NCBI RefSeq assembly: GCF_042434395.1
Contig: NZ_JBHLTP010000003.1
Location: 682,001 to 746,000, forward strand
DNA length: 64,000 nt
Direction: 5' to 3'
From: Pontibacillus salicampi
GTDB lineage: Bacteria; Bacillota; Bacilli; Bacillales; BH030062
Below, one piece after another: positions 25,766 through 34,811 of the stretch. The notes under the pieces are model-generated. The model was not told the origin of the DNA, ran no database searches, and saw only the letters and a program-made list of their open reading frames with translations. The stretch's first letter is position 1; every line of letters starts with the position of its first letter. Position numbers and translations under genes: made by a program.

Positions 25766-26221
25766 TTGAGGAAAAAATGGTTAAGTTCTGTGCTTATGGT
25801 TGCCATAGCAATAGCTTTTGTACTTCCGCAAGGAGCAAATGCACAAGTACAAGGACACACCATAATTGATGAGGACACTGTGAACGTATTAAGTGCAATT
25901 GAAAATATGCCAGATAATATTATTTATTCTGGTAGGGAAGAACGTAAAAAATGGATTGAGGAATATACCGGATTAGATCTTCCATCTGAACAATCTAAAT
26001 CTATTACATACACTGTACAAGCACAAGCAAGTTGGGGGAAGGTAGCGACTTGTGCAGGAGCATTAGGAACAGCAGCAGTTATCAACTTAACCCCAGCTAA
26101 AATAGTTAAGCTGAAGTCAGCATTAAAAGCTGCTGGAGGAGCAAGAACATTTGTTACAAAATGTTCTTCTGCTTACAAAACGTTTAGAAATGCAGGTGCA
26201 TGTTCTTGGATACTCGAATGA
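25766..26221 (+). CDS. Small secreted protein, possible bacteriocin-like precursor
   Basis: A 151-residue protein starting at TTG after GGAAGAAG. The signal peptide covers residues 1-26 (KK, a hydrophobic core, then ANA). A mainly acidic region to about residue 88 is followed by a cationic, hydrophobic C-terminal segment of about 60 residues. That segment holds three cysteines (96, 133, 146) and helical Ala/Lys-rich stretches (PAKIVKLKSALKAAGG). The layout of leader, propeptide and compact core resembles a secreted antimicrobial peptide precursor, but I do not recognise a family. Its stop overlaps the start of a tiny membrane protein gene, a pairing common for toxin and immunity genes. Function is inference. 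Confidence 0.6.
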   Translation: MRKKWLSSVLMVAIAIAFVLPQGANAQVQGHTIIDEDTVNVLSAIENMPDNIIYSGREERKKWIEEYTGLDLPSEQSKSITYTVQAQASWGKVATCAGALGTAAVINLTPAKIVKLKSALKAAGGARTFVTKCSSAYKTFRNAGACSWILE

Positions 26222-26409
26222 ATAATTCACAAAAGAAATTTCTGGCAAAACTGGATTGGCTTTTTATACTGTTGCTAGCTGTAAATTTGGCTTCTTTATT
26301 CTTGTTTGAGGGAATAGTAACTACATGGATCGTGGTTATCATCTTTGTTCTTAGTTTGATTATTGTAATATATTCACGAATAAAATATAAGCAGTTAGAT
26401 AAAGATTGA
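26218..26409 (+). CDS. Small two-helix membrane protein, possible immunity partner
   Basis: A 63-residue protein with hydrophobic helices at about 14-33 and 36-53 and a basic C-terminal tail (RIKYKQLDKD). The ATG at 26218 overlaps the stop of the preceding secreted-protein gene (ATGA), so the two are translationally coupled. Such size and topology occur among bacteriocin immunity proteins, but no family signature is visible. A terminator follows, so the pair is a complete two-gene unit. Confidence 0.6.
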   Translation: MNNSQKKFLAKLDWLFILLLAVNLASLFLFEGIVTTWIVVIIFVLSLIIVIYSRIKYKQLDKD

Positions 26410-26421
26410 GACTCCAATAAT

Positions 26422-26458
26422 AAAAGGGACTAGGTACCGGTACTAAGTCCCTTTATTA
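26422..26458 (+). terminator. Terminator after secreted/membrane peptide pair
   Basis: Stem of AAAGGGACT at 26423 with AGTCCCTTT near 26445-26453, plus inner TAGTACCGGTA-type pairing, then TATTATAT. Confidence 0.75.
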
Positions 26459-26532
26459 TATAAGCGAGTCAAATCAAAATAGCATATGAAATAGGTGTAG
26501 TAGGTATCTGTTCATACACAAGCTAAGGACAC

Positions 26533-26570
26533 ATAAAAAACCAACAGGAAATCTTCCCCTGTTGGTGGTT
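26533..26570 (-). terminator. Terminator after ferredoxin-NADP reductase gene
   Basis: Arms CCAACAGG and CCTGTTGG around a nine-base loop, with an A run on the plus strand that gives a T tail on the reverse strand. Confidence 0.75.
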
Positions 26571-26572
26571 GG

Positions 26573-27628
26573 TTATTGTACCAGCTCTTGAATGAGCTGC
26601 TTATTCCGCTCCTTGAACATGTCATTGTGGGAGGAGACCATTCCATTAGCAGCAGCGTCCGGCTGAATAAAACGCTTCGCCCTGTTTACTGCATTAGCTG
26701 CGTCTTGAAAAGCACCTGCAATTAAATTTAATTTCCCCTCATGATATAAAATATCACCAGCTCCGTATAAACCTTCTACAGTAGATTCACTCAACGCATT
26801 TCCTTGGATAAAATAATCATCCTTAAGGGTAATAGGAACTGTACTATTATCAAGAAGGGATGCATCACGATCAAACCCATGATTAATAATGACATCGTCT
26901 ACCTTTATATGACTAATTGTGTTGTCAAGGTGGTTGGTGAGCTCAACTTCAGAAATGATGTCCTGCTGCTTGTTGGCTATTAAATTAGTAATGGAGGTAT
27001 GGAATAAACATTCAGTGGGTCCATCGAGTAGTTGGGTAACTTGCGCCTCATGTCCCTTTAGCTCTTCTTTTCGATAAGAGAGATACACTTTTTTCGCAAT
27101 AGAGTCTAAAGCATTAGCCCAATCTATTGCGGAATTTCCTCCCCCGGAAATCACCACTGTCTTATCTTTAAAATGCTGTAAAGAGGTAACGGTATAATGC
27201 AGGTTGGTCAACTCATAACGATCCGCACCTTCTATCGGTAACTTCATTGGCTTTAAGATACCGCTGCCAACAGCAACAATAACGGTTTTAGAATAATGCT
27301 TCTCTCCCGATGCAGTATCTATGCGAAAGCTCCCATCCTCCATTCTCGTAATGGAGGTAACTTTTTCATTCAGTACAATAGTGGGATCGAACGTTAATGC
27401 CTGCTGGACAAGATTATCCATTAATTGCGCCCCAGTAGTAGGGGGAAGACCGCCAACATCCCAGACCATTTTCTCGGGGTAAATTTGCACCTTTCCTCCT
27501 AATTGAGGCTGGTATTCTATAATTTTTGTTTTCATTTCTCTAAGACCGCTATAAAAAGCAGAATAAAGACCCGCTGGACCTCCACCAATAATCGTAACAT
27601 CATAGTATTCCTGATGCATTGTCATCAC
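26573..27628 (-). CDS. Ferredoxin--NADP reductase, thioredoxin-reductase-like type
   Basis: About 350 residues; FAD motif GGGPAGLYSAFY near residue 15, NADPH motif GGGNSAIDWANAL near 165, and GAGDI near 293. There is no redox CxxC, which separates it from thioredoxin reductase and matches the Bacillus YumC/YcgT ferredoxin/flavodoxin-NADP reductases. In B. subtilis the YcgT form is iron-regulated and can supply electrons for iron release. Here it diverges from an iron-siderophore importer around a Fur box, which supports that role. The first codon is uncertain (GTG at 27628, ATG at 27625 or 27619). Confidence 0.85.
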   Translation of the reverse strand: MMTMHQEYYDVTIIGGGPAGLYSAFYSGLREMKTKIIEYQPQLGGKVQIYPEKMVWDVGGLPPTTGAQLMDNLVQQALTFDPTIVLNEKVTSITRMEDGSFRIDTASGEKHYSKTVIVAVGSGILKPMKLPIEGADRYELTNLHYTVTSLQHFKDKTVVISGGGNSAIDWANALDSIAKKVYLSYRKEELKGHEAQVTQLLDGPTECLFHTSITNLIANKQQDIISEVELTNHLDNTISHIKVDDVIINHGFDRDASLLDNSTVPITLKDDYFIQGNALSESTVEGLYGAGDILYHEGKLNLIAGAFQDAANAVNRAKRFIQPDAAANGMVSSHNDMFKERNKQLIQELVQ

Positions 27629-27705
27629 GCTCCATCCCTATATGTACCCAAAAAATTTGGTTGACAGTTATATGTTGAGAAAGTATAGTAACATTGTAAC
27701 GATAG

Positions 27706-27720
27706 TGAGAATCATTTTCA
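27706..27720. promoter_or_regulatory. Fur box in divergent intergenic region
   Basis: TGAGAATCATTTTCA matches the 7-1-7 Bacillus Fur consensus TGATAATnATTATCA with two mismatches. It lies between the reductase gene and the ABC importer ATPase gene and could repress both when iron is plentiful. Confidence 0.8.
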
Positions 27721-27757
27721 ACAGCGTTGAGGATTTATTTTCAATGGGAGGCTTCAT

Positions 27758-28603
27758 ATGGTCCGTTTATATACAGAACATTTACAGGTAGGGTACGGAG
27801 AAAAGTCTATCGTAGAGGATCTGACGCTACATATTCCTGATCAGCAAATTACAACCATCATTGGTGCTAATGGTTGTGGGAAATCCACTCTATTAAAAGC
27901 TATCACAAGAATTATTTCGCATCAATCCGGCTCCATTGTTCTTGATGGAGAAAGTATTTCAAAGGAAGATACGAAAGCTTTGGCTAAGAAGATGGCCATC
28001 TTACCACAAACCCCAGAGAATGCATCTGGCTTAACGGTAGGTGAACTGGTTTCCTATGGAAGATTTCCTTATCAGAAGAGCTTTGGCCGGTTAAGTACTA
28101 AGGATAGAGAAGTAATTCAGTGGGCATTAGAGGTAACTGGAACCGCTGAATTTATGTATCAGTCCGTTGATGCGTTATCAGGTGGTCAACGGCAGCGTGT
28201 ATGGATTGCGATGTCCCTTGCACAAGAAACGGATATGATTTTCTTAGATGAACCAACTACTTACCTGGATATGGCTCACCAATTGGAAGTACTCGAATTG
28301 TTGGAAAAGTTAAACAAAGAAGAGGGAAGAACGATTGTCATGGTACTTCACGACTTGAATCACGCAGCCCGATTTGCTGATAATATTATCGCAATGAAGG
28401 ATGGTGACATCATCCAAACGGGCAGTAGTGAAGAAGTTATGACAAAGCAGGTGCTGCGTTCTGTTTTTAATATTGATGCTGTCATAGGTCGTGATCCAAG
28501 AACCCAAAAGCCAATGTGCCTCACATATAATCTATTAAAAGGAGAAGAAAACTATGAAAAAACTATTAATCCCGACCCTACTCTTATTCGTGCTGATGCT
28601 TAG
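27758..28603 (+). CDS. Iron-siderophore ABC transporter ATP-binding protein
   Basis: A 281-residue FecE/FhuC/YusV-type ATPase. Walker A GANGCGKST is at 36-44, signature LSGGQRQRVWIAM near 145, Walker B MIFLDEPTTYLD, and switch histidine VLHDLNHAARFAD. It powers siderophore uptake with the two permeases at 29577 and 30587. The last 50 bases overlap the start of the binding-protein gene. The region upstream holds a Fur box. Confidence 0.9.
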   Translation: MVRLYTEHLQVGYGEKSIVEDLTLHIPDQQITTIIGANGCGKSTLLKAITRIISHQSGSIVLDGESISKEDTKALAKKMAILPQTPENASGLTVGELVSYGRFPYQKSFGRLSTKDREVIQWALEVTGTAEFMYQSVDALSGGQRQRVWIAMSLAQETDMIFLDEPTTYLDMAHQLEVLELLEKLNKEEGRTIVMVLHDLNHAARFADNIIAMKDGDIIQTGSSEEVMTKQVLRSVFNIDAVIGRDPRTQKPMCLTYNLLKGEENYEKTINPDPTLIRADA

Positions 28604-29489
28604 CGCATGTGGCAACCAGTCTGAAGAAGGAGCTAGTGCCGATAATGAAACAGAGGATACCTCATCTTCCTCCGAAACCATTACCTATGAATCAGAGAAT
28701 GGAGCAGTGGAAGTACCGGCAAATCCAGAAAGAGTAGTAGTACTCTCTTCATTTGCTGGAAGTTTAATTCAGCTGGATGTAAATATGGTTGGCGTAGACT
28801 CATGGTCGAAGAATAATCCTCGCTGGGAGGAAGAATTAGGTGACGTTGAGGAAGTTACTGCCGATAACATAGAGAAAATCATTGAACTAGATCCAGATCT
28901 TATTATTGGGTTATCGAATACGAAGAATGTTGAGAAATTAAAGGAAATTGCCCCTACTGTAACCTTTACATATGGGAAAGAAGACTATCTTCAGCAACAT
29001 ATAGAAATCGGTAAGCTTCTAAACAAAGAGGAAGAAGCCAAGAAATGGGTAGAAGATTTTAAGCAACGCGCTGAACAAGCTGGTGAAGACATTAAAGAGA
29101 AAATAGGTGAGGATGCAACAGTCTCCGTTGTAGAAAAATTTGATAAGCAGATTTATGTATTTGGCGATAATTGGGGACGCGGTACAGAAATCATTTATCA
29201 GGCAATGGGACTGAAGATGCCTGAGAAAGTAAAAGAGATGGCTCTGGAGGATGGCTATTATGCCATATCCCCTGAGGTTCTTCCGGAATACGCTGGAGAT
29301 TATTTAATCGTCAGTGAAAATCAGGAAGCGGACAATTCGTATCAGGAAACAGAAACGTATCAAAATATCCCTGCAGTACAAAATGGTCAAGTTTTTGAAG
29401 TAGATGCCAATACGTTTTATTTCAATGATCCAGATACACTTGATTACCAATTAGAAACTCTTAAGGAAGCATTTTTAGAGCAAACATAA
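28554..29489 (+). CDS. Iron-siderophore substrate-binding lipoprotein
   Basis: Cluster A-II binding lipoprotein of 311 residues. The signal ends in LSAC with Cys19 as lipid anchor, followed by a Ser/Glu/Thr-rich linker to about 42. The periplasmic-binding-protein fold shows VPANPERVVVLSS, DPDLIIGLS and a long backbone helix. Residues resemble YfiY/FhuD-type catechol or hydroxamate siderophore binders; the ligand cannot be fixed. RBS AAAGGAG. It starts inside the ATPase gene, so the two are co-translated. Confidence 0.88.
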   Translation: MKKLLIPTLLLFVLMLSACGNQSEEGASADNETEDTSSSSETITYESENGAVEVPANPERVVVLSSFAGSLIQLDVNMVGVDSWSKNNPRWEEELGDVEEVTADNIEKIIELDPDLIIGLSNTKNVEKLKEIAPTVTFTYGKEDYLQQHIEIGKLLNKEEEAKKWVEDFKQRAEQAGEDIKEKIGEDATVSVVEKFDKQIYVFGDNWGRGTEIIYQAMGLKMPEKVKEMALEDGYYAISPEVLPEYAGDYLIVSENQEADNSYQETETYQNIPAVQNGQVFEVDANTFYFNDPDTLDYQLETLKEAFLEQT

Positions 29490-29510
29490 GACGGAGCGTT
29501 ATTTTTGTGT

Positions 29511-29539
29511 AGACTGCTAACGAAAGCTGTTAGCAGTCT
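29511..29539 (+). other. Intercistronic hairpin in the iron-uptake operon
   Basis: Perfect 11-base arms AGACTGCTAAC and GTTAGCAGTCT with a seven-base loop and no T run. It lies between the binding-protein and first permease genes. It is likely an mRNA-stabilising or partial attenuation element that lets the binding protein be made in excess. Confidence 0.6.
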
Positions 29540-29576
29540 ATGCTTATAATCGCTCCACAATCCTAGCAAAGTTGAG

Positions 29577-30590
29577 ATGATACTGATGCAAGCTATACAA
29601 TCTATTTCCTTTCCATACAAATTAGCAGCTGCAACGATACTGCTAGTCTTATCATTAGCTGTTGCTTTATTATACGGGGCAGCTGACATGGAAGTCAGTG
29701 ATGTCTGGAAAGCGCTGACGACAGATATATCCAATAAAAGTACAAATATTATTAGAGAGCTTCGTCTTCCAAGAGAAATTGCGGCCATTTTAGTTGGAGC
29801 AGGACTTTCAGTATCTGGTGCCATTATGCAAGGGATGACGCGAAACCCACTTGCAGATCCAGGATTATTAGGTTTGACGGCAGGAGCGAATGCAGTACTG
29901 GCTTTAACGATAGCGCTTTATCCAGCAGTAGGCTATTTTGGAACGATGATAGCTTGCTTTATTGGTGCAGGCGTAGGAGCAGGATTAGTATTTGGGATTG
30001 GATCCTTGAGGAGAGGAGGGTTCTCTCCTTTTCGTATTGTTTTAGCTGGTGCGGCGGTATCAGCATTATTATTTGCTGTGGCGGATGGAGTTGCTCTTCA
30101 ATTTAACATATCGAAAGACGTATCCATGTGGACAGCGGGCGGTCTGTTAGGCGTCACCTGGCAGCAAATACAGGTAATTGCACCGTTTATTATCATCGGA
30201 ATTGTGATAGCTCTGTTTCTCGCTCGTCAATTAACAATCATGAGCTTTAGTGATGATTTAGCTGTGGGCCTTGGACAAAAGGTCACAAGAGTAAAAGTGA
30301 CACTGTTTGTTCTTATTATAATACTAGCTGGAGCGTCTGTTGCATTAGTTGGTAACATGGCCTTCATTGGCCTAATGGTTCCGCATATAGTCCGGCCAAT
30401 TGTTGGTCAGGATTATCGGTATGTCTTGCCAATGTGTGCCGTATTAGGATCCTGCTTCATGCTGGTGGCTGATACGTTGGCTAGAACCATCAATGCACCA
30501 TATGAAACACCGATAGCTGCCATTATTTCTATTATTGGACTGCCCTTCTTCTTATTGATTGTGAACAGGGGAGGGAAGGCCTTCTCATGA
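29577..30590 (+). CDS. Iron-siderophore ABC permease 1 (FecCD family)
   Basis: A 337-residue permease with about nine to ten helices and the FecCD motifs LRLPREIAAILVGAGLSVSGAIMQGMTRNPLADPGLLG in outline (about 60-98) and GNMAFIGLMVPHIVRPIVG near 258. It pairs with the next gene as a heterodimeric channel. The start is either ATG at 29577 or 29586; the RBS is weak. The stop overlaps the next ATG. Confidence 0.9.
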   Translation: MILMQAIQSISFPYKLAAATILLVLSLAVALLYGAADMEVSDVWKALTTDISNKSTNIIRELRLPREIAAILVGAGLSVSGAIMQGMTRNPLADPGLLGLTAGANAVLALTIALYPAVGYFGTMIACFIGAGVGAGLVFGIGSLRRGGFSPFRIVLAGAAVSALLFAVADGVALQFNISKDVSMWTAGGLLGVTWQQIQVIAPFIIIGIVIALFLARQLTIMSFSDDLAVGLGQKVTRVKVTLFVLIIILAGASVALVGNMAFIGLMVPHIVRPIVGQDYRYVLPMCAVLGSCFMLVADTLARTINAPYETPIAAIISIIGLPFFLLIVNRGGKAFS

Positions 30591-31594
30591 TACATCCAAC
30601 TATTATCCGCAAACAAAAAGGTTTAGTAGGACTACTCATTTCCCTCACCTTAATAACCGTCATAATAAGTCTTGGTCTAGGCTATTCTAGTGTAGGATTT
30701 GATAGAATTATCCCTGTACTTCTGCAACAGGGCACCTTCAAAGAAGAATTTGTACTATTTTCTGTTCGACTGCCAAGGATTATCATAACACTACTAGCAG
30801 GAATGGCTTTAGCTCTTTCTGGAGCTATTCTTCAAGGGATAACGAGGAATGATCTCGCAGATCCTGGAATTATTGGCATTAATTCTGGATCAGGGGCTGC
30901 GATTGCCATTTTCTTTTTATATTTCCCAATTGACGTAGGCACGTTTGTGTACCTCATTCCCATCGTTGCGTTTATAGGTGCTTTTTTAACGGCAATTGTA
31001 ATTTATCTTGTTTCCTATCGGAAGAAAGAAGGTATGCAGCCGATACGGCTTATATTGACTGGTGTTGGATTCTCGATGGCCTTGTCGGGATTAATGGTAG
31101 TTCTTATTTCTTCAGCTGAAAGAGAAAAAGTAGATTTTATCCAGAACTGGCTTTCTGGTAATATATGGGGAACTGATTGGCCGTTTATCTTAGCCATTCT
31201 ACCATGGTTACTTGTGCTTATACCGTTTGCTCTATTCAAATCGGATCGTCTTAACATCCTCAATATGAGTGATTCGGTTTCTATCGGTGTTGGAATGAAG
31301 GTAGAAAGAGAACGGAAGGTGCTATTGCTAGTAGCAGTAGCGTTAGCTGCAGCTGCTGTATCGGTTACAGGAGGAATTGCATTTATCGGGTTAATGGCCC
31401 CCCACCTTGCTAAAGCGCTAATTGGACCTAGGCATCAATTATATATCCCTATAGCGATCTTATTAGGAGGCTGGCTTCTCTTAGTTGCAGATACTATCGG
31501 ACGAAACGTTGTAGAACCAGACGGTATCCCAGCAGGTATAGTAGCGGCACTAATAGGTGCCCCTTACTTTATTTACCTCTTATTAAAGAAATAA
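30587..31594 (+). CDS. Iron-siderophore ABC permease 2 (FecCD family)
   Basis: Partner permease of 335 residues with the same FecCD layout: VRLPRIIITLLAGMALALSGAILQGITRNDLADPG in outline and GGIAFIGLMAPHLAKALIGPRH near 262. The ATGA overlap with the previous gene indicates coupling. A terminator follows, so the importer operon is complete: ATPase, binding protein, two permeases. Confidence 0.9.
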   Translation: MIHPTIIRKQKGLVGLLISLTLITVIISLGLGYSSVGFDRIIPVLLQQGTFKEEFVLFSVRLPRIIITLLAGMALALSGAILQGITRNDLADPGIIGINSGSGAAIAIFFLYFPIDVGTFVYLIPIVAFIGAFLTAIVIYLVSYRKKEGMQPIRLILTGVGFSMALSGLMVVLISSAEREKVDFIQNWLSGNIWGTDWPFILAILPWLLVLIPFALFKSDRLNILNMSDSVSIGVGMKVERERKVLLLVAVALAAAAVSVTGGIAFIGLMAPHLAKALIGPRHQLYIPIAILLGGWLLLVADTIGRNVVEPDGIPAGIVAALIGAPYFIYLLLKK

Positions 31595-31605
31595 TGAGAA
31601 TGGAG

Positions 31606-31640
31606 CCCTTTTATCGTTTAGAAGAATAAAAGGGTTTGTT
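31606..31640 (+). terminator. Terminator of the iron-siderophore operon
   Basis: Arms CCCTTTTAT at 31606-31614 and ATAAAAGGG at 31626-31634, followed by TTTGTTATGT. Confidence 0.7.
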
Positions 31641-31691
31641 ATGTAATGGAGTTTGATAACATAGGAAATAAGAGAATAAAGGGGGGAAATT

Positions 31692-32237
31692 ATGTTTAAG
31701 GGCGAACGAATCTATTTAAGGAAAGTAACAGAGGAGGATGGGGCACTGTATAGTAAATGGGTTAATGATTTGGAGGTAATGACACTAACGAGACCTCATC
31801 TTGAACCCTACAGTGAACACGAGGCGAAGAATTTCATCCGACATATTGCTAATGACTCAAGTGCAAAGAGCTTTATTATAGAGTGCCATCAAACAAATAA
31901 TCCGATTGGAATCACCTCGCTAATTCACCTTGATTTTCCAAACCGAAATGCGGAATGTATTATTGATATAGGAGAAAAACACTATTGGTCACAAGGGTAT
32001 GGAGAAGAAGCCATGTGTCTGTTATTGGATTATGCCTTTCTGGAAATTAATCTACATAAAGTGTATTTAAAAGTATTTTCCTACAACGAGCGGGCTATCC
32101 GTTTATATAACAAGCTAGGTTTTAAAGTGGAAGGAGAGCTACAAGAACATTTGTTTAGAGAGGGTGCCTGGCATAATATTACGATGATGGCTGTCTTTCA
32201 AGACGAATATAACGGAAGGATTCGGGAGATGAAATAA
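31692..32237 (+). CDS. GNAT acetyltransferase, RimJ/RimL-like
   Basis: A 181-residue GNAT-fold N-acetyltransferase. It starts with FKGERIYLRKVTEED, a typical RimJ/RimL-group opening, and has the acetyl-CoA-binding region YWSQGYGEEAM near 97-107 and SYNERAIRLYNKLGFKVEG near 132-150. The acceptor is unknown. RBS GGGGGG upstream. Terminators flank it on both sides, so it is monocistronic. Confidence 0.82.
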   Translation: MFKGERIYLRKVTEEDGALYSKWVNDLEVMTLTRPHLEPYSEHEAKNFIRHIANDSSAKSFIIECHQTNNPIGITSLIHLDFPNRNAECIIDIGEKHYWSQGYGEEAMCLLLDYAFLEINLHKVYLKVFSYNERAIRLYNKLGFKVEGELQEHLFREGAWHNITMMAVFQDEYNGRIREMK

Positions 32238-32346
32238 CGGTGGCTCCTCTGTTGTCTACGTATTGATCGCGGTTACGCTTATTCTTCTTACCTCATAATC
32301 TGGTATCATTTGTGCCTTGTTGGCAAACAATGTTTGGATAGAGGAT

Positions 32347-32376
32347 AAGGGAGTGATAGCCACTCCCTTTCTCTAA
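32347..32376 (+). terminator. Terminator after GNAT gene
   Basis: Perfect nine-base arms AAGGGAGTG at 32347-32355 and CACTCCCTT at 32361-32369, then TCTCTAATTT. Confidence 0.72.
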
Positions 32377-32404
32377 TTTAACCAATTCTTAATGCGAAAG
32401 CTCT

Positions 32405-32872
32405 TCAATATGGTTTTCGTTCCAGTTTAGGCCCATTTAGGTCAACGAGCCATTTCTCTTCCTCGGAAGTGACAACATATACATGATTTACTCCAGTCCG
32501 TTCGATAGTTTTCACAGCTTTCCCTTCTTGCTTACAGTCATTCATGATAGCAATTGCCGCTTGTGCGGGAACTGAATTTTTGAACTCAACAGTTTGTTGC
32601 CTATCCGTAGATAAGGATGTACTATCACTGTAATGAGTCACGCTATGTAAGTTCTTATTTATCAGCTCTACTATTTCAGCTATTCCGAAGAAGAGCCCAC
32701 CCCCAACCACTGAGCCTATTAAGGTTACCGTTCCTAATATAGCGTCTATCCCACTCATAGGGATGGTGCGGTGTTCCCCAAATAAGATGATGCTTGACAG
32801 TACTCCAATAACAATTAATGCAATCCCACTTCGACTAAGCCATTTTGCTGTAGAATTTTTATGCTGCAACAT
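32405..32872 (-). CDS. Membrane protein with C-terminal soluble domain, unknown
   Basis: A 155-residue protein when started at 32872, where AAGGGGGAAAGG precedes the ATG; the longer frame to 32968 lacks an RBS. Two hydrophobic segments lie at about 13-32 and 42-68. A soluble C-terminal half (about 80-155) ends in VYVVTSEEEKWLVDLNGPKLERKPY. I do not recognise a family. It is not obviously joined to a neighbour. Confidence 0.62.
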   Translation of the reverse strand: MLQHKNSTAKWLSRSGIALIVIGVLSSIILFGEHRTIPMSGIDAILGTVTLIGSVVGGGLFFGIAEIVELINKNLHSVTHYSDSTSLSTDRQQTVEFKNSVPAQAAIAIMNDCKQEGKAVKTIERTGVNHVYVVTSEEEKWLVDLNGPKLERKPY

Positions 32873-33014
32873 CCTTTCCCCCTTCTCCTGTGATCTATTA
32901 TATATAGGTTCTTGCTTCGCATATCTAACCTGTACATCATTGTAATATGGGACACTGTGAGAGAACAATGTTGATGGAAGAAAGTCTCATTCAATGGTAA
33001 AAAAGAAGTATTTT

Positions 33015-33054
33015 AGGAAAAAGAAAAAGGACGAGATGATCATCATCTCGTCCC
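33015..33054 (-). terminator. Terminator after BCCT gene
   Basis: Perfect 12-base arms GGACGAGATGAT and ATCATCTCGTCC around 33029-33053, with an A-rich flank that gives CTTTTTCTTTTT on the reverse strand. Confidence 0.82.
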
Positions 33055-33061
33055 GTACTAC

Positions 33062-34609
33062 CTATTTTGCCGGATTAGTTGCTTCGGTACTTTGAGCTGC
33101 TGCTTTCTTTTGTTTTACTTTCGTAGTATTTGTACTTTCCTTAAATTCTGTTCTAAATGATTTTAATAGACTGGCTATCATGAGCAGTAATATGATTGCC
33201 AAGGGGAGTCCACTAATAATGGCCGCTGCTTGGAGGGCATCTAATCCACCAGCTCCTAACAGAATAGCTGCAATAGCCGTTAGGATAATTCCCCAGCTGA
33301 ATTTCACAAAGAATGGAGGATTTAAGCTGCCATTTGACGTCTGCATTCCAAGAACGAAGGTTGCTGAATCTCCTGATGTGACGAAGAACGTCATAATCAA
33401 AATGATTGCAATGATAGAAAGCAAGCCACTTAATGGTAGTTGGTCAAACACATAGAATAGAGATGTTTCAAGGCTTTGCCCTGCTACATCCAATCCTTGA
33501 ACAAAGTCAAAGTACAAGCCTGCGCCTCCAAATACACCAAACCATAAGGTACAAACTAATGTTGGCGCAATAATAACGGCTACAAGAAATTCTCTTACCG
33601 TTCTTCCTTTGGATACTCTAGCAATAAATGTACTAACGAAAGGTGTCCAGGAAATCCACCATGCCCAGTAGAATATCGTCCAATCCTTCACCCATTGGTT
33701 ATTTTCCTCCGTGAAAGGAGCAAAACGTAATCCCATGCGTGCTACATCCTGTACATAAGCACCAAGAGTAGTGGAGAAGGTTTCTAATACAAATTGAGTG
33801 GGTCCTAGTATTAAGAAAGCGAAAAATAGTAATACGGCAAGAATTAAGTTAGTGTTACTCAAATACTTAATACCTTTCGATAGTCCTGTTGCTGCAGAAT
33901 AAATGAATAGGACAGCAGTAACTCCCATGATGATTAATTGGACAGGAAAGCTGTTAGGTATGCCCCACATATAATTGAGACCACCATTAATTTGTTTTGC
34001 TCCTACTCCAAGCGAGATGGCTACTCCAAATAAAGTAGCAAAAACAGCAATAATATCGACAACATAACCCGCTTTTCCTTTCATTCGATCTCCGAATAAA
34101 GGAATGAGTGTAGCACTCATTAATCCAGGCATGTCTTTCTTAAATTTAAAGTATGCAAGTGCTAACGCCACTATAGCATAAATAGCCCAGGCATGTAGGC
34201 CCCAGTGGAGATAGCTGTATTTTAACCCTTGTTTGGCAGAATCAATAGTTTGTGCTTCCCCAACCGGAGGGTTGGCATAGTGTGTAACGGGTTCAGACAA
34301 TCCATAGAATAATAGACCTATCCCCATTCCTGCACTAAATAACATAGCAAACCATGTGATGGTGCCATATTCTGGTTTATCTTTCTCTTTTCCTAGTTTT
34401 ATTTTTCCAAATTTACTAAAAGCTATAATAATAGAAATGACTAGCATAAACGTTGCAGCTAGCTGATAAAACCAACCGAATTGGTCGAGTACACCATTTC
34501 GAATCGACATCATCGTAGTTAATAATTGTTCTGGGAAAATTGCGCCCCAGCTAACGAATACTATTCCAATCGTTAAGGCAATCCAAAACATTGGTGTAAA
34601 CTTATTCAC
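33062..34609 (-). CDS. BCCT-family betaine/carnitine/choline transporter
   Basis: A 515-residue secondary transporter with twelve helices. The BCCT signature is seen as WTIFYWAWWISWTPFVSTF followed by IARVSKGRTVREF near 310-345; the Trp-rich segment forms the aromatic box for quaternary ammonium substrates. OpuD and BetT relatives import glycine betaine or choline with sodium for osmoprotection. The C-terminal tail is basic (KVKQKK), as in osmosensing members. RBS AGGAGG upstream. It is monocistronic. Confidence 0.9.
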   Translation of the reverse strand: MNKFTPMFWIALTIGIVFVSWGAIFPEQLLTTMMSIRNGVLDQFGWFYQLAATFMLVISIIIAFSKFGKIKLGKEKDKPEYGTITWFAMLFSAGMGIGLLFYGLSEPVTHYANPPVGEAQTIDSAKQGLKYSYLHWGLHAWAIYAIVALALAYFKFKKDMPGLMSATLIPLFGDRMKGKAGYVVDIIAVFATLFGVAISLGVGAKQINGGLNYMWGIPNSFPVQLIIMGVTAVLFIYSAATGLSKGIKYLSNTNLILAVLLFFAFLILGPTQFVLETFSTTLGAYVQDVARMGLRFAPFTEENNQWVKDWTIFYWAWWISWTPFVSTFIARVSKGRTVREFLVAVIIAPTLVCTLWFGVFGGAGLYFDFVQGLDVAGQSLETSLFYVFDQLPLSGLLSIIAIILIMTFFVTSGDSATFVLGMQTSNGSLNPPFFVKFSWGIILTAIAAILLGAGGLDALQAAAIISGLPLAIILLLMIASLLKSFRTEFKESTNTTKVKQKKAAAQSTEATNPAK

Positions 34610-34811
34610 ATTTTTCCTCCTATGTTGTTTTTATTATTTGTTTTTTCTATACAGTGAAAAATTTATGAACTGTACTAGTTTGGAATTATAACGAATTTGC
34701 TCCCATATTTCTAGGATGAAATGCTCTCCTTCTAAAATTCTAAATTATCAGAATTAATTACAGGGATGTAAAAAGTGCGAAGGAACACTATGCTGTACTT
34801 AATACTTGTAA

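Noticed and set aside
29444..29824. Reverse-strand 126-codon frame over the iron permease start
   Set aside because: It is a shadow of a clear FecCD permease and has no RBS.
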